Shown: positions 29,675-39,581 of the stretch, one piece after another | How positions within the stretch are numbered: the first letter of the stretch is position 1 | How the letters are laid out: each line of letters opens with the position of its first letter | Source of the DNA: Arthrobacter sp. | GTDB lineage: Bacteria > Actinomycetota > Actinomycetes > Actinomycetales > Micrococcaceae | Assembly: GCF_031179985.1 (NCBI RefSeq) | Contig: NZ_JAPSHJ010000006.1 | Coordinates: 55,845 to 119,844, forward strand | Reading direction: 5' to 3' | Length of the DNA: 64,000 nt | Made by a program: the position numbers and the translations under genes | Notes under the pieces: generated by a model | The model's input: the letters and a program-made list of their open reading frames with translations, nothing else | Databases searched by the model: none | Told to the model about the DNA's origin: nothing

Positions 29675-30457
29675 TCAGATCTTGCGGGACAGGATGGCCT
29701 GCTTGACCTCAGCGATTGCCTGCGTCACCTGGATGCCGCGGGGGCAGGCCTCGGAACAGTTGAAGGTGGTGCGGCAACGCCACACGCCTTCCTTGTCATT
29801 GAGGATCTCCAGGCGCATGTCGCCGGCGTCATCGCGGGAATCGAAGATGAAGCGGTGGGCGTTCACGATGGCAGCCGGGCCGAAGTACTGACCGTCGGTC
29901 CAGAAGACGGGGCACGATGACGTACACGCGGCGCAGAGGATGCACTTGGTGGTGTCATCGAACCGCTCGCGGTCTTCGGCGGACTGCAGACGCTCCTTAG
30001 TGGGTTCGTGGCCTCTGTTGATGAGGAACGGCATAACCTCGCGGAAGGACTGGAAGAACGGTTCCATATCCACGATGAGGTCCTTCTCCACCGGGAGGCC
30101 CTTGATGGGTTCCACCGTGATGGGCTTGGACGTGTCCAGGTCCTTCAGAAGCGTTTTGCAGGCAAGACGGTTGCGGCCGTTGATGCGCATGGCATCCGAG
30201 CCACAAACACCGTGGGCGCAGGAGCGGCGGAACGAAACGCTGCCGTCGATCTCCCACTTGATCTTGTGCAGGGCATCCAGCACACGGTCGGTGCCGTACA
30301 TGGTGACCTTAAAGTCATCCCAGGTAGCGTCAGCGGAGACCTCAGGGTTATAGCGGCGCACGCGCATGGTGACGTCGAATGTGGGGATCTCTCCGCCACC
30401 TCCGACGTGGGCGGGCAGTTCGATCTTGGAGGCTGGCTCAGCAAGTTCAGCGGACAT
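29675..30457 (-). CDS. sdhB: Succinate dehydrogenase iron-sulfur subunit
   Basis: Fe-S ligand motifs CAHGVCGSDAM, CILCAACTSSCP, CSEACPRGI. Confidence 0.96.
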   Translation of the reverse strand: MSAELAEPASKIELPAHVGGGGEIPTFDVTMRVRRYNPEVSADATWDDFKVTMYGTDRVLDALHKIKWEIDGSVSFRRSCAHGVCGSDAMRINGRNRLACKTLLKDLDTSKPITVEPIKGLPVEKDLIVDMEPFFQSFREVMPFLINRGHEPTKERLQSAEDRERFDDTTKCILCAACTSSCPVFWTDGQYFGPAAIVNAHRFIFDSRDDAGDMRLEILNDKEGVWRCRTTFNCSEACPRGIQVTQAIAEVKQAILSRKI

Positions 30458-30458
30458 C

Positions 30459-32264
30459 TTAGTACTTCCTCACCATCGGCTCGTAGCGCGTGAAGACAAC
30501 GGGCTTGGTGCCAAGCCTGATGCCGGCGATTGCCTCTGCGGAACCGGTTCCGTCCGCAGGTGCGTGCTCGTCCTTGTACGCCATGGAGTGCTTCATGAAT
30601 TTGTCGTCGTCGCGCTCGGGGAAATCCTCGCGGAAGTGACCGCCACGGGATTCTTCCCGGTGCAGGGCCGCCACGGTCATCACCTTGGCGAGTTCCAGCA
30701 GGAAGCCCAGCTCTACGGCTTCCAGGAGATCCAGGTTGAACCGCTTGCCCTTGTCCTGAACACTGATGCGCTTGTACCGCTCCTCGAAGGACGCGATGTC
30801 CCGCAGAACCTGGTTCAACGTTTCGGCGGTCCGGAACACCTGCATGTTGGCGTCCATGGTGTCCTGCAGCTCCTTGCGGATCACAGCCACTTTCTCGTCA
30901 CCGTTCCCGTTGCGGGCGATGTTCAGCAGCTCGATCGTGTACGCTTCCGGGTCCTCCGGAAGCTCAACGAAGTCTGCTGTCTTGGCATATTCCGCAGCGG
31001 CGATGCCGGCACGCTTGCCGAAGACATTGATGTCCAAAAGGGAGTTGGTGCCCAGGCGGTTCGAGCCGTGCACGGACACGCACGCAACCTCGCCCGCGGC
31101 GTAAAGGCCGGGAACCACGGTGTCGTTGTCCTGCAGGACTTCGGTGGTGATGTTGGTGGGGATGCCGCCCATGGCGTAGTGCGCCGTGGGGAAAACCGGA
31201 ACCGGTTCGGTGTAGGGCTCCACACCGAGGTAGGTGCGGGCGAACTCGGTAATGTCCGGCAGCTTGGCGTCGATGTGCGCCGGTTCAAGGTGCGTCAGGT
31301 CAAGGAGCACGTAGTCCTTGTTAGGACCGCAACCGCGCCCTTCACGGACCTCGTTGGCCATGGAACGGGCCACAATGTCACGCGGGGCAAGGTCCTTGAT
31401 GGTGGGGGCGTAGCGCTCCATGAAGCGTTCACCCTCCGAGTTCCGCAGGATGGCGCCTTCGCCACGGGCGGCCTCCGAGAGGAGGATGCCGAGGCCCGCG
31501 AGGCCTGTCGGGTGGAACTGGAAGAATTCCATGTCCTCCAGCGGAATGCCCCGGCGGAACGCGATGCCCATGCCGTCACCGGTGAGGGTGTGGGCATTGG
31601 AGGTGGTCTTGAAGACCTTGCCGGCGCCGCCGGAAGCGAACACCACGGACTTGGCCTGGAACACGTGCAGCTCGCCGGAGGCGAGGTCGTAAGAGACGAC
31701 GCCGGCAACGCGCTTCTGCTTGTACGGCGTGCCATCCTCACGAACGGCGTCCTCTTCGACGGTCAGGAGGTCAAGGACGTAGTACTCGTTATAGAACTCA
31801 ACGTTGTGCTTGACGCAGTTTTGGTACAGGGTCTGGAGGATCATGTGCCCTGTGCGGTCAGCTGCGTAGCATGCCCGGCGGACGGGAGCCTTGCCGTGAT
31901 CGCGGGTGTGGCCGCCGAACCTGCGCTGGTCGATCCGGCCCTCAGGGGTGCGGTTGAACGGCAGGCCCATCTTTTCCAGGTCCAGGACGGCGTCAATCGC
32001 TTCCTTCGCCATAACCTCGGCGGCATCCTGGTCAACCAGGTAGTCACCGCCCTTAATGGTGTCGAAGGTGTGCCACTCCCAGTTGTCTTCCTCGACATTG
32101 GCCAATGCCGCACACATGCCACCCTGCGCTGCACCGGTGTGCGAGCGGGTGGGGTAGAGCTTGGTCAATACTGCTGTTCGCGCACGCTGACCGGATTCGA
32201 TCGCTGCGCGCATGCCAGCACCACCGGCACCGACGATAACGACGTCGTACTTATGGACCTGCAT
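30459..32264 (-). CDS. sdhA: Succinate dehydrogenase flavoprotein subunit
   Basis: VVIVGAGGAGMRAAIE, SHTGAAQGGMCAAL, HYAMGGIPTN. Start MQVHKYD preferred over the upstream extension. Confidence 0.96.
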   Translation of the reverse strand: MQVHKYDVVIVGAGGAGMRAAIESGQRARTAVLTKLYPTRSHTGAAQGGMCAALANVEEDNWEWHTFDTIKGGDYLVDQDAAEVMAKEAIDAVLDLEKMGLPFNRTPEGRIDQRRFGGHTRDHGKAPVRRACYAADRTGHMILQTLYQNCVKHNVEFYNEYYVLDLLTVEEDAVREDGTPYKQKRVAGVVSYDLASGELHVFQAKSVVFASGGAGKVFKTTSNAHTLTGDGMGIAFRRGIPLEDMEFFQFHPTGLAGLGILLSEAARGEGAILRNSEGERFMERYAPTIKDLAPRDIVARSMANEVREGRGCGPNKDYVLLDLTHLEPAHIDAKLPDITEFARTYLGVEPYTEPVPVFPTAHYAMGGIPTNITTEVLQDNDTVVPGLYAAGEVACVSVHGSNRLGTNSLLDINVFGKRAGIAAAEYAKTADFVELPEDPEAYTIELLNIARNGNGDEKVAVIRKELQDTMDANMQVFRTAETLNQVLRDIASFEERYKRISVQDKGKRFNLDLLEAVELGFLLELAKVMTVAALHREESRGGHFREDFPERDDDKFMKHSMAYKDEHAPADGTGSAEAIAGIRLGTKPVVFTRYEPMVRKY

Positions 32265-32378
32265 ACCAGACGCTCTTTCTCTCAAAATTCGCTGTAAAAG
32301 CACGGGCCGGCGGAGCCTGCACCGTAAAACCTGAAACGTGAAACCACTCCCTGCGCCAGTGCAGGCAGTAGGGCAGCC

Positions 32379-32873
32379 CTAGACCGCGGGGCAGAAGCCA
32401 CCCTGCAACGGGACGCCGTCGATCATGGGGCACGGGTTGAACGTAAAGATCACCAAGGTGCCCAGGATGATGATGACTGTGGTGGCCGCGTAGAGGACCA
32501 TCTTCAGCCAGAAGCGGGTGGAGTCCTTTTCCGCGTAGTCATTGATGATGGTGCGGACGCCGTTGGTGCCGTGAAGCATTGCAAGCCACAGCATGGCAAG
32601 GTCCCATACTTGCCAGAACGGGTCCGCCCACTTGCCGGCAACGAAACCGAAGTCGACTGCCTTGATGCCCTCGCCCACGAGCAGGTTGACGAACAGGTGC
32701 CCAAAGATCAGGACAACAAGGACAACGCCGGAGAGCCGCATGAATAGCCATGCGAACATTTCAAAGTTGCCGCGGGAGCCGCCTGTCCGGCGGTATTGCG
32801 GAGCAACGACGCCGGCAGCAGGCTTGCCGCTGATCTGGCCGCTGCGTGGGGGCTGGATCTCTGTTGCAGACAT
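32379..32873 (-). CDS. sdhD: Succinate dehydrogenase hydrophobic membrane anchor
   Basis: Three TM segments, positioned between sdhC and sdhA. Confidence 0.9.
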   Translation of the reverse strand: MSATEIQPPRSGQISGKPAAGVVAPQYRRTGGSRGNFEMFAWLFMRLSGVVLVVLIFGHLFVNLLVGEGIKAVDFGFVAGKWADPFWQVWDLAMLWLAMLHGTNGVRTIINDYAEKDSTRFWLKMVLYAATTVIIILGTLVIFTFNPCPMIDGVPLQGGFCPAV

Positions 32874-32876
32874 GGC

Positions 32877-33302
32877 TTAGTGACCTCCGAAGGCGAGGGA
32901 AAGGTGGCGGATGGAGAAGGCCACCATGGTGACAACCCAGAGAGCCAGGACAATCCACAGCATCTGGCGCTGGTACTTGGCACCCTTCTTCCAGAAGTCG
33001 ACGGCGATGATCCGCAGGCCGTTGAAGGCGTGGAACACAATTGCTGCGACGAGGCCCGTTTCACCCAGGGCCATCAGCGGGTTCTTGTAGGCAGCGATCA
33101 CATGGTTGTAGGCCTCGGGGGACACGCGCACCAGTGAGGTGTCCAGCACATGGACCAACAAGAAGAAAAAGATCACTACACCGGTAATACGGTGTCCTAC
33201 CCAGGACCACATGCCTTCACGGCCGCGGTACAAGGTGCCAGCTGGTTTTGTCGGCACTGAATAAACCTCCCTGCAACACAGCGGCGCTGGCGTGGGATCC
33301 AC
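32877..33302 (-). CDS. sdhC: Succinate dehydrogenase cytochrome b556 subunit
   Basis: GTLYRGREGMWSWVGHRITGVVIFFFLLVHV (SdhC pattern). Confidence 0.92.
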   Translation of the reverse strand: MDPTPAPLCCREVYSVPTKPAGTLYRGREGMWSWVGHRITGVVIFFFLLVHVLDTSLVRVSPEAYNHVIAAYKNPLMALGETGLVAAIVFHAFNGLRIIAVDFWKKGAKYQRQMLWIVLALWVVTMVAFSIRHLSLAFGGH

Positions 33303-33510
33303 GCGGGGGAAACGCCTGCTGCGAGAGCACTCGTAGCTCGGGCCTAAATCTAGGCTTCGCTCACAGCTTATTCAATTTAGGCCCTCCTTGGTGGCCAGTA
33401 ACAGCGCGGATTTCACGAAATGATGAGACAAATGCCACATAATGAGGGGTTGCGCAGGCTTACAAGCAGGGTGCGGGGGCCGCCCTGAGGCGCTTCCGCT
33501 AAAGTAGGCC

Positions 33511-34647
33511 GTGATGAGAGACGACAATGTGACAAACCAGAATTCACCGTTAGACCGTTTTATTGCGGTGATTCCGGCCGGCGGAGTGGGGACCCGACTT
33601 TGGCCCCTGTCACGGGCAGCCGCCCCGAAATTCCTCCACGACCTCACGGGATCCGGCAGCACGCTGCTCCGTGCCACCTACGATCGCCTCGAGCCGCTGG
33701 CCGGCAAGCAGGTCCTGGTTGTGACCGGAACAGCGCACCGGACGGCTGTCTGCAGCCAGTTGCCCGAACTGCAGGACAGCGACCTCGTGCTCGAAAGCGA
33801 GCCCAAGGATTCCGGCGCCGCGATCGGCCTGGCCGCAGCCATCCTGCACCAGCGCGATCCGGACACCATCATGGGGTCCTTCGCCGCGGACCATGTCATC
33901 AGCCCTGACGACCTCTTCCAGGACACCGTCCGCGAGGCAATCCACACTGCAGCGGCCGGCAAGATCGTCACGATCGGTATCAAGCCGACCCATCCGTCTA
34001 CCGGGTTCGGCTACATCCGCTCCGGACGTAACCTCGCTGTCCCGTTGGCACCCAATGCGCAGGCTGTCGTGGAATTTGTGGAGAAACCAAGCGAAGAAGT
34101 GGCCCAGGAGTATGTGGACAGCGGTGATTACGTCTGGAATGCGGGTATGTTCGTCGCGCCGGTCGCCCTCATGCTGAAGCACCTCGAAGCCAACCAGCCG
34201 GAACTTTTCAAGGGCCTGCTGGAAATAGCCCGGGCCTGGGATGGTCCGGAACGCGATGAAGTCACCGCCCGCGTCTGGCCGACGCTTCCGAAGATTGCCA
34301 TTGACTATGCGGTGGCTGAACCTGCGGCCGCGGCGGGGGACGTCGCCGTCGTGCCGGGTCTTTTCCGTTGGGACGACGTCGGAGACTTCGCCTCTGTGGG
34401 AAGGCTGAACAGTGCCAAGGAAGTTCGCGATGTCACCGTTCTGGGCGAAGGCGCCCGCGTGTTCACGGAGAATGCCTCCGGTGTGGTGGTCTCGGATACA
34501 AAGCGCGTCATTGCCCTGATCGGCATCAAGGATGTGGTCATCGTGGACACTCCCGATGCCCTGCTGGTTACTACGAAGGCGCATTCGCAGCGGGTCAAGG
34601 CGGCTGTGGACGCCCTTAAGGCGAGCGGCGACACCGACGTCCTCTGA
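33511..34647 (+). CDS. manC: Mannose-1-phosphate guanylyltransferase
   Basis: VIPAGGVGTRLWPLSR nucleotidyltransferase signature; FVEKPSEEVAQEY. Confidence 0.92.
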   Translation: MMRDDNVTNQNSPLDRFIAVIPAGGVGTRLWPLSRAAAPKFLHDLTGSGSTLLRATYDRLEPLAGKQVLVVTGTAHRTAVCSQLPELQDSDLVLESEPKDSGAAIGLAAAILHQRDPDTIMGSFAADHVISPDDLFQDTVREAIHTAAAGKIVTIGIKPTHPSTGFGYIRSGRNLAVPLAPNAQAVVEFVEKPSEEVAQEYVDSGDYVWNAGMFVAPVALMLKHLEANQPELFKGLLEIARAWDGPERDEVTARVWPTLPKIAIDYAVAEPAAAAGDVAVVPGLFRWDDVGDFASVGRLNSAKEVRDVTVLGEGARVFTENASGVVVSDTKRVIALIGIKDVVIVDTPDALLVTTKAHSQRVKAAVDALKASGDTDVL

Positions 34648-34767
34648 CGGCGTCCTCTGCCGGCCTCTCAGTCGGCTGGGACCGGCGAAGACCGGCTGGA
34701 ACCAGCTGAAACCGTAACGGGCCGACGGCGATGCCGCTATTCTTTGTACGCTCGCTAGAGTTATTGC

Positions 34768-35967
34768 GTGCGTAATTACACTACTGAAGCTGAGCCCACC
34801 GATCTGGTGGGGCCATGGCTGGAATCTCTCCTGCCGGAACTGATTGAATTCCGGCGTGACCTCCATGCGCACCCGGAGTTGTCGTTCAAGGAGTTCCGCA
34901 CCACCGACAAGCTCGTGGAGCGGCTCGAAGCGGCAGGGTTAAAACCCCGCAGACTTGAGGGCACTGGGCTCACCGTTGATGTCGGCGAGGGGCCCATTGC
35001 GACGGCTCTGCGCGGCGACATTGATGCCTTGCCGATCATCGAGGAAACAGGCCTCCCGTTCGCCTCCAAGAACCATGGTGTGACGCATGCCTGTGGCCAT
35101 GACGTGCACACCACCACCATGCTCGGGATTGCACTCGTGCTGCACCGGATGCATCTCGAGTCGCCGCTGCGTGGCTCTGTCCGCATCGTCTTCCAGCCGG
35201 CAGAAGAGACCATGCCCGGAGGTGCCCACTCGTGCATCGAGCAGGGCGTGCTCGACGGCGTCCCGCGCATCCTTGCGCTTCATTGTGACCCCCGGATCGA
35301 CGTCGGCAAGATCGGCACCCGGATCGGGGCCATCACGTCGGCCTCGGACACCATCAAAATCACCCTTAGTGGCAGGGGCGGGCATACTTCCCGCCCTCAC
35401 CTGACCGAAGACCTCGTGTTTGCCCTCTCGCAGATCGCCGTCAACGTGCCAGCGGTCCTGTCCCGGCGCGTTGATGTGCGTAGCGGCGTCTCCGTTGTCT
35501 GGGGTCAGATTTCAGCTGGCTCGGCCCCCAACGCCATTCCGGCCAACGGCTTCATGGCCGGCACCATGCGCTGCCTGGACCGCGACGCGTGGAAGAGTGC
35601 CGGCGAGCTCCTGGATGAAATCGTCCACGAAATCGCCGCTCCCTATGGAGTTGAGGTCCACCTTGAGCACACCCGCGGGGTCCCGCCCGTTGTTAACTCC
35701 GAGCACGAAACAGCGTTGATCGAAGCCGCCGCGCGCGCCGAAATCGGGGAAGGCGCAGTGGTCCTCACACCGCAGTCAATGGGCGGGGAGGACTTCGCCT
35801 GGTTCCTGGCCGAGCGCCCGGGTGCAATGATGCGGCTCGGCACCAAGACACCCGGCGGGGAAGAATACGATCTCCACCGCGGCGACTACATCCTGGACGA
35901 GCGGGCTCTCGGCTACGGCATCCAGGTGCTCACGGCTGCAGCACTCCGGACCATCCGCGATCTCTAG
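34768..35967 (+). CDS. M20-family amidohydrolase
   Basis: LHAHPELSFKEFRT, THACGHDVHTTTMLGIA, GGEDFAWF. Confidence 0.93.
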   Translation: MRNYTTEAEPTDLVGPWLESLLPELIEFRRDLHAHPELSFKEFRTTDKLVERLEAAGLKPRRLEGTGLTVDVGEGPIATALRGDIDALPIIEETGLPFASKNHGVTHACGHDVHTTTMLGIALVLHRMHLESPLRGSVRIVFQPAEETMPGGAHSCIEQGVLDGVPRILALHCDPRIDVGKIGTRIGAITSASDTIKITLSGRGGHTSRPHLTEDLVFALSQIAVNVPAVLSRRVDVRSGVSVVWGQISAGSAPNAIPANGFMAGTMRCLDRDAWKSAGELLDEIVHEIAAPYGVEVHLEHTRGVPPVVNSEHETALIEAAARAEIGEGAVVLTPQSMGGEDFAWFLAERPGAMMRLGTKTPGGEEYDLHRGDYILDERALGYGIQVLTAAALRTIRDL

Positions 35968-35977
35968 GCACTTCAAC

Positions 35978-36007
35978 GCGAACCGGCAGCATCTGCTGCC
36001 AGTTCGC
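35978..36007. terminator. Terminator hairpin after amidohydrolase
   Basis: GCGAACCGGCAGCA-TC-TGCTGCCAGTTCGC with minor mismatch, followed by a T-rich stretch. Confidence 0.6.
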
Positions 36008-36055
36008 GCTTTCCTTTCGCAGTGAATTCAGTGCTTCCTCCGCTGATTGGTTGTG

Positions 36056-36070
36056 CACAATCTAATTGTG
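36056..36070. promoter_or_regulatory. Putative OhrR operator
   Basis: CACAAT-CTA-ATTGTG palindrome about 16 bp upstream of the ohrR ATG. Confidence 0.65.
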
Positions 36071-36085
36071 GGCTACCGTTACTGC

Positions 36086-36520
36086 ATGACCAATGCTCCC
36101 AGACTCAACCGCCAGCTGTGCTTCGCCCTTTACTCGGCATCGAAAGCAGCCACTGCGGTTTACCGGCCCATCCTGGAGGAACTGGGGCTCACTTACCCGC
36201 AGTACCTCGTGATGCTGGTGTTATGGGAGAACGAGCCGCGGAGCGTACGGGAATTGGGGGAGGAGCTCGGCCTGGATTCGGGAACACTTTCACCGCTTCT
36301 GAAACGGCTTGAGTCGCTTGAGCTGGTGGAGCGCCGTCGGTCAGCCCTTGACGAGCGCCGGATGGAAATCACTCTGACCGACGCCGGCAGGAAGCTTAGC
36401 GCCAAGGCAACAGGGATTCCCCAGCACCTTGCAGACGCCGCCAAACTCTCGGCCGCCGAGCTGGAGCAGCTCCGTGCAACCTTGGACAGGCTAACCTCTG
36501 CCCTTCACGGTCATCTCTGA
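36086..36520 (+). CDS. ohrR: MarR-family regulator, OhrR-like
   Basis: LNRQLCFALYSASKAATAVYRPILEELGLTYPQYLVMLVLWE; conserved N-terminal Cys. Adjacent to ohr. Confidence 0.92.
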   Translation: MTNAPRLNRQLCFALYSASKAATAVYRPILEELGLTYPQYLVMLVLWENEPRSVRELGEELGLDSGTLSPLLKRLESLELVERRRSALDERRMEITLTDAGRKLSAKATGIPQHLADAAKLSAAELEQLRATLDRLTSALHGHL

Positions 36521-36552
36521 GAATTAACCACCCACAACAGATCGGGTATCAC

Positions 36553-36984
36553 ATGAGGACTCTTTACACTGCAGAAGCACTGGCATCGGGCGAAGGCCGC
36601 GAAGGCAGTGCCCGCAGCAAGGACGGCAAGCTGGACGTTGCTCTGGCCGCCCCCGTGGAGCTTGGAGGCGACGGCCAGGGGACCAACCCTGAGCAACTGT
36701 TCGCCGCCGGCTACGCCGCTTGCTTCCACTCCGCGCTCCGCACTGTTGGCCGCAAATACCGCGCCGACCTGACTGATTCCGCCGTTGCAGCCAAGATTCA
36801 CATCGGCGCACTGGAAGGCGGACCGGGCTACGGCCTTGCCGCCGAACTCGAAATCGCCCTTCCCGCCCTGGATCTTGCAACGGCAGAGGAGCTGGTGGCC
36901 AAAGCGCATCAGATCTGCCCGTATTCCAATGCCACGCGAGGCAACATCAACGTCGACATCAAGATCCTCGAGGTGGCCGCATGA
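36553..36984 (+). CDS. ohr: Organic hydroperoxide resistance protein
   Basis: NPEQLFAAGYAACFHSAL and CPYSNATRGNI catalytic-Cys motifs. Confidence 0.93.
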   Translation: MRTLYTAEALASGEGREGSARSKDGKLDVALAAPVELGGDGQGTNPEQLFAAGYAACFHSALRTVGRKYRADLTDSAVAAKIHIGALEGGPGYGLAAELEIALPALDLATAEELVAKAHQICPYSNATRGNINVDIKILEVAA

Positions 36985-38012
36985 GCCAGGAAACCGTGAG
37001 CCAGGAAACTGTCACAACCACCCGTGTCATCCAGCTGGCATCCCGGCCCTCAGGCCGTCCCGTGCCGGAGAACTTCCGTCTTGCAGAAGCCGCCGTACCG
37101 GAATTGGAAGACGGCCAGGTGCTGGTACGGAACCTCTTTATCTCCGTGGATCCCTACATGCGTGGCCGGATGAACGACGTCAAGTCCTACTCGGCACCGT
37201 TTGCGGTGGGGGAAGCGCTCGACGGCGGAGCAGTAGGCGAGGTCATCGCGTCCCGGTCCTCTGAGCGGAACGTGGGGGACGTCGTCGTGCATTCACTGGG
37301 CTGGCGTGAACACTCTGTTGCTGAAGCGGGCTCCACGACGGTTGCCCGCACTGACCTTGCCCCCGCCTCCGCCTTTCTGGGCGCGCTGGGGATGACTGGC
37401 CTCACGGCTTACGCAGGCCTTCTGAAGGTGGCGGAGTTCAAGGAAGGCGACGCCGTTTTCGTTTCCGGTGCTGCCGGGGCGGTAGGCTCCCTCGTTGGCC
37501 AGATAGCCAGAGCAATGGGTGCGTCCCGCGTTATCGGTTCGGCAGGCTCGCAGGAGAAAGTGGACAGGCTGCTTGAACTTGGTTTCGATGCCGCCTTCAA
37601 CTACCACGACGGCCCCGTGAAGGATCAGCTCAAGGAAGCGGCCGGCCAGGCGGGGATCGACGTGTACTTCGACAATGTGGGTGGCGAACACCTTGAGGCT
37701 GCGTTGTCCGTGCTGAACGTTGGCGGACGAGTGGCGATGTGCGGTGCGATTGCCCAGTACAACGCCACCGAACCTACCCCTGCCCCGCACAACCTGATGC
37801 TGGCCATCGGGAAGCAGCTCACTTTGAGAGGATTCCTGGTAGGCGGCCAGCGGCAGCATGCAGCTGAGTTTGCCGGCAGGATGTCCGGCTGGCTGGCTGA
37901 CGGCACTGTCCGCTATGACGAGACAATCGTGGACGGACTGGAGAACGCGCCGCAGGCATTCATGGACCTCCTCGATGGTGCAAACACAGGGAAAATGCTC
38001 GTACGCCTGTAG
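36981..38012 (+). CDS. NADP-dependent oxidoreductase (MDR/zinc-independent)
   Basis: 343 aa: GMTGLTAYAGLLKVAEFKEGDAVFVSGAAGAVGSLVGQIA. Confidence 0.92.
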   Translation: MSQETVSQETVTTTRVIQLASRPSGRPVPENFRLAEAAVPELEDGQVLVRNLFISVDPYMRGRMNDVKSYSAPFAVGEALDGGAVGEVIASRSSERNVGDVVVHSLGWREHSVAEAGSTTVARTDLAPASAFLGALGMTGLTAYAGLLKVAEFKEGDAVFVSGAAGAVGSLVGQIARAMGASRVIGSAGSQEKVDRLLELGFDAAFNYHDGPVKDQLKEAAGQAGIDVYFDNVGGEHLEAALSVLNVGGRVAMCGAIAQYNATEPTPAPHNLMLAIGKQLTLRGFLVGGQRQHAAEFAGRMSGWLADGTVRYDETIVDGLENAPQAFMDLLDGANTGKMLVRL

Positions 38013-38272
38013 GTTCCATCGCCGAAGTTGGGCGACTGGCGTCATGTGACTTGCACTCAGCCCTACCCGTAGGTAACAAGTTCTCAACGATATGCCGATA
38101 AGGCCTCCAGCGTGTGCCTGGACGTGTTCCAGGACACTAAAGTTGCATGTATCAGAGCGCTACGGCGCAGTGCTGCGAACCCATCAGTGAAAACAGAATT
38201 TCAGTGTGGAGCATTAGAAACGGACACTCATTGAACCGTCGTAGCGCCTATCTCTTTTTTCCTGGAGGAACA

Positions 38273-39379
38273 TTGAAGAACTCACTGCGTGCAACCGTCA
38301 AGCGCGGTTCCATGGTTGGCGTCGCCACCGCAGGTGCGGCCGCTCTCCTGCTGACGGCTTGCGGGGCTCCCCCTGAAGCGGGGGGCCCGACTGCCACGGC
38401 CAGCGATTACTCCGGCTGCATCGTGTCAGACTCCGGTGGATTCGATGACCAGTCGTTCAACCAGTCCTCGTACGAGGGCCTGAAGAAAGCCGAAGCGGAC
38501 CTCGGCATCAAGGTCAACCAGGTCGAATCCAAGACCAACAATGACTTCGAGCCGAACCTCAACGCCATGGTCACGGCAGGCTGCGACCTCACCCTCACGG
38601 TCGGATTCCTCCTGGGCGACGCCACGAAGAAGATCGCCACCGCCAACCCTGACAGCCACTTCGCCATTATCGACTTCAACTACGCGCCGGCCATCAGCAA
38701 CGTCAAGCCGATCATCTACGACACGGCGCAGGCGGCCTTCATGGCCGGGTACCTGGCTGCCGGAACCACGAAGACCGGAACAGTCGCGACCTTCGGCGGC
38801 ATCAAGATCCCCACCGTCACCATCTTCATGGACGGCTACGCCGACGGCGTGAAGTACTACAACGAACAGAAGGGCAAGGACGTCAAGGTCCTTGGCTGGG
38901 ACAAAGCAGCCCAGGACGGCAGCTTTACCGGTGACTTCGAAAAGCAGGACAAGGGCAAGCAGCTGACCCAGAACTTCCTGGATCAGGGTGCGGACATCGT
39001 CATGCCCGTCGCCGGTCCGGTTGGTAAGGGCGCCGGTGCTGCGCTGAAGGAAGCCAAGGCCGCAGGCAAGGACGTCAAACTCATCTGGGTTGACTCTGAC
39101 GGCTTCCGCACCGCTCCTGATTACAAGGACATCATGCTGACCTCCGTGATGAAGCAGATGGGTGATGCTGTCGAGACCGTGGTGAAGGAAGACAAGGAAG
39201 GCACGTTCTCCAACGCCCCGTACGTCGGCACCCTGGCCAACAACGGCGTCCAGCTTGCTCCCTTCCACGACCTGGAATCAGCAGTTCCGGCAGAGCTGAA
39301 GTCGGAGCTGGAACAGATCAAGAAGGACATTGTGGACGGCAAGCTGAAGGTGGAATCCACCGCCAGCCCCAAGGTCTGA
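38273..39379 (+). CDS. BMP-family nucleoside-binding lipoprotein
   Basis: TTG start after GGAGG; lipobox LLLTACG; DSGGFDDQSFNQSSYEGLKKAEADLG. Confidence 0.9.
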   Translation: MKNSLRATVKRGSMVGVATAGAAALLLTACGAPPEAGGPTATASDYSGCIVSDSGGFDDQSFNQSSYEGLKKAEADLGIKVNQVESKTNNDFEPNLNAMVTAGCDLTLTVGFLLGDATKKIATANPDSHFAIIDFNYAPAISNVKPIIYDTAQAAFMAGYLAAGTTKTGTVATFGGIKIPTVTIFMDGYADGVKYYNEQKGKDVKVLGWDKAAQDGSFTGDFEKQDKGKQLTQNFLDQGADIVMPVAGPVGKGAGAALKEAKAAGKDVKLIWVDSDGFRTAPDYKDIMLTSVMKQMGDAVETVVKEDKEGTFSNAPYVGTLANNGVQLAPFHDLESAVPAELKSELEQIKKDIVDGKLKVESTASPKV

Positions 39380-39404
39380 TCCCCAACGCCCTGATCCCAA
39401 CGCA

Positions 39405-39452
39405 AGGCGCCGCCACCCGGACAGTTACGACTGGACGGGCGGTGGCGCTTTT
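39405..39452 (+). terminator. Terminator-like hairpin after BMP lipoprotein gene
   Basis: GCGCCGCCACCCG / CGGGCGGTGGCGC with mismatch, followed by TTTT. Confidence 0.5.
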
Positions 39453-39581
39453 CGTTGGCATTCTCCTTTTTTTCGTTGTGCATGGCCTGGCTCCGCCCAC
39501 TGCGGCAGGTACTAGGCTGATGCTGCAGCCACATATCCCGTCCGGCCAGATGCGCCGGACGCTTCGAGATTGGTCAGAGTT

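Noticed and set aside
30366-32297. 643-aa ORF on + strand opposite sdhA/sdhB
   Set aside because: High-GC antisense shadow ORF; sdhA on the other strand is unambiguous and the translation lacks recognisable domains.
33610-34872. 420-aa minus-strand ORF opposite manC
   Set aside because: Shadow ORF of a clear nucleotidyltransferase gene; no family features.
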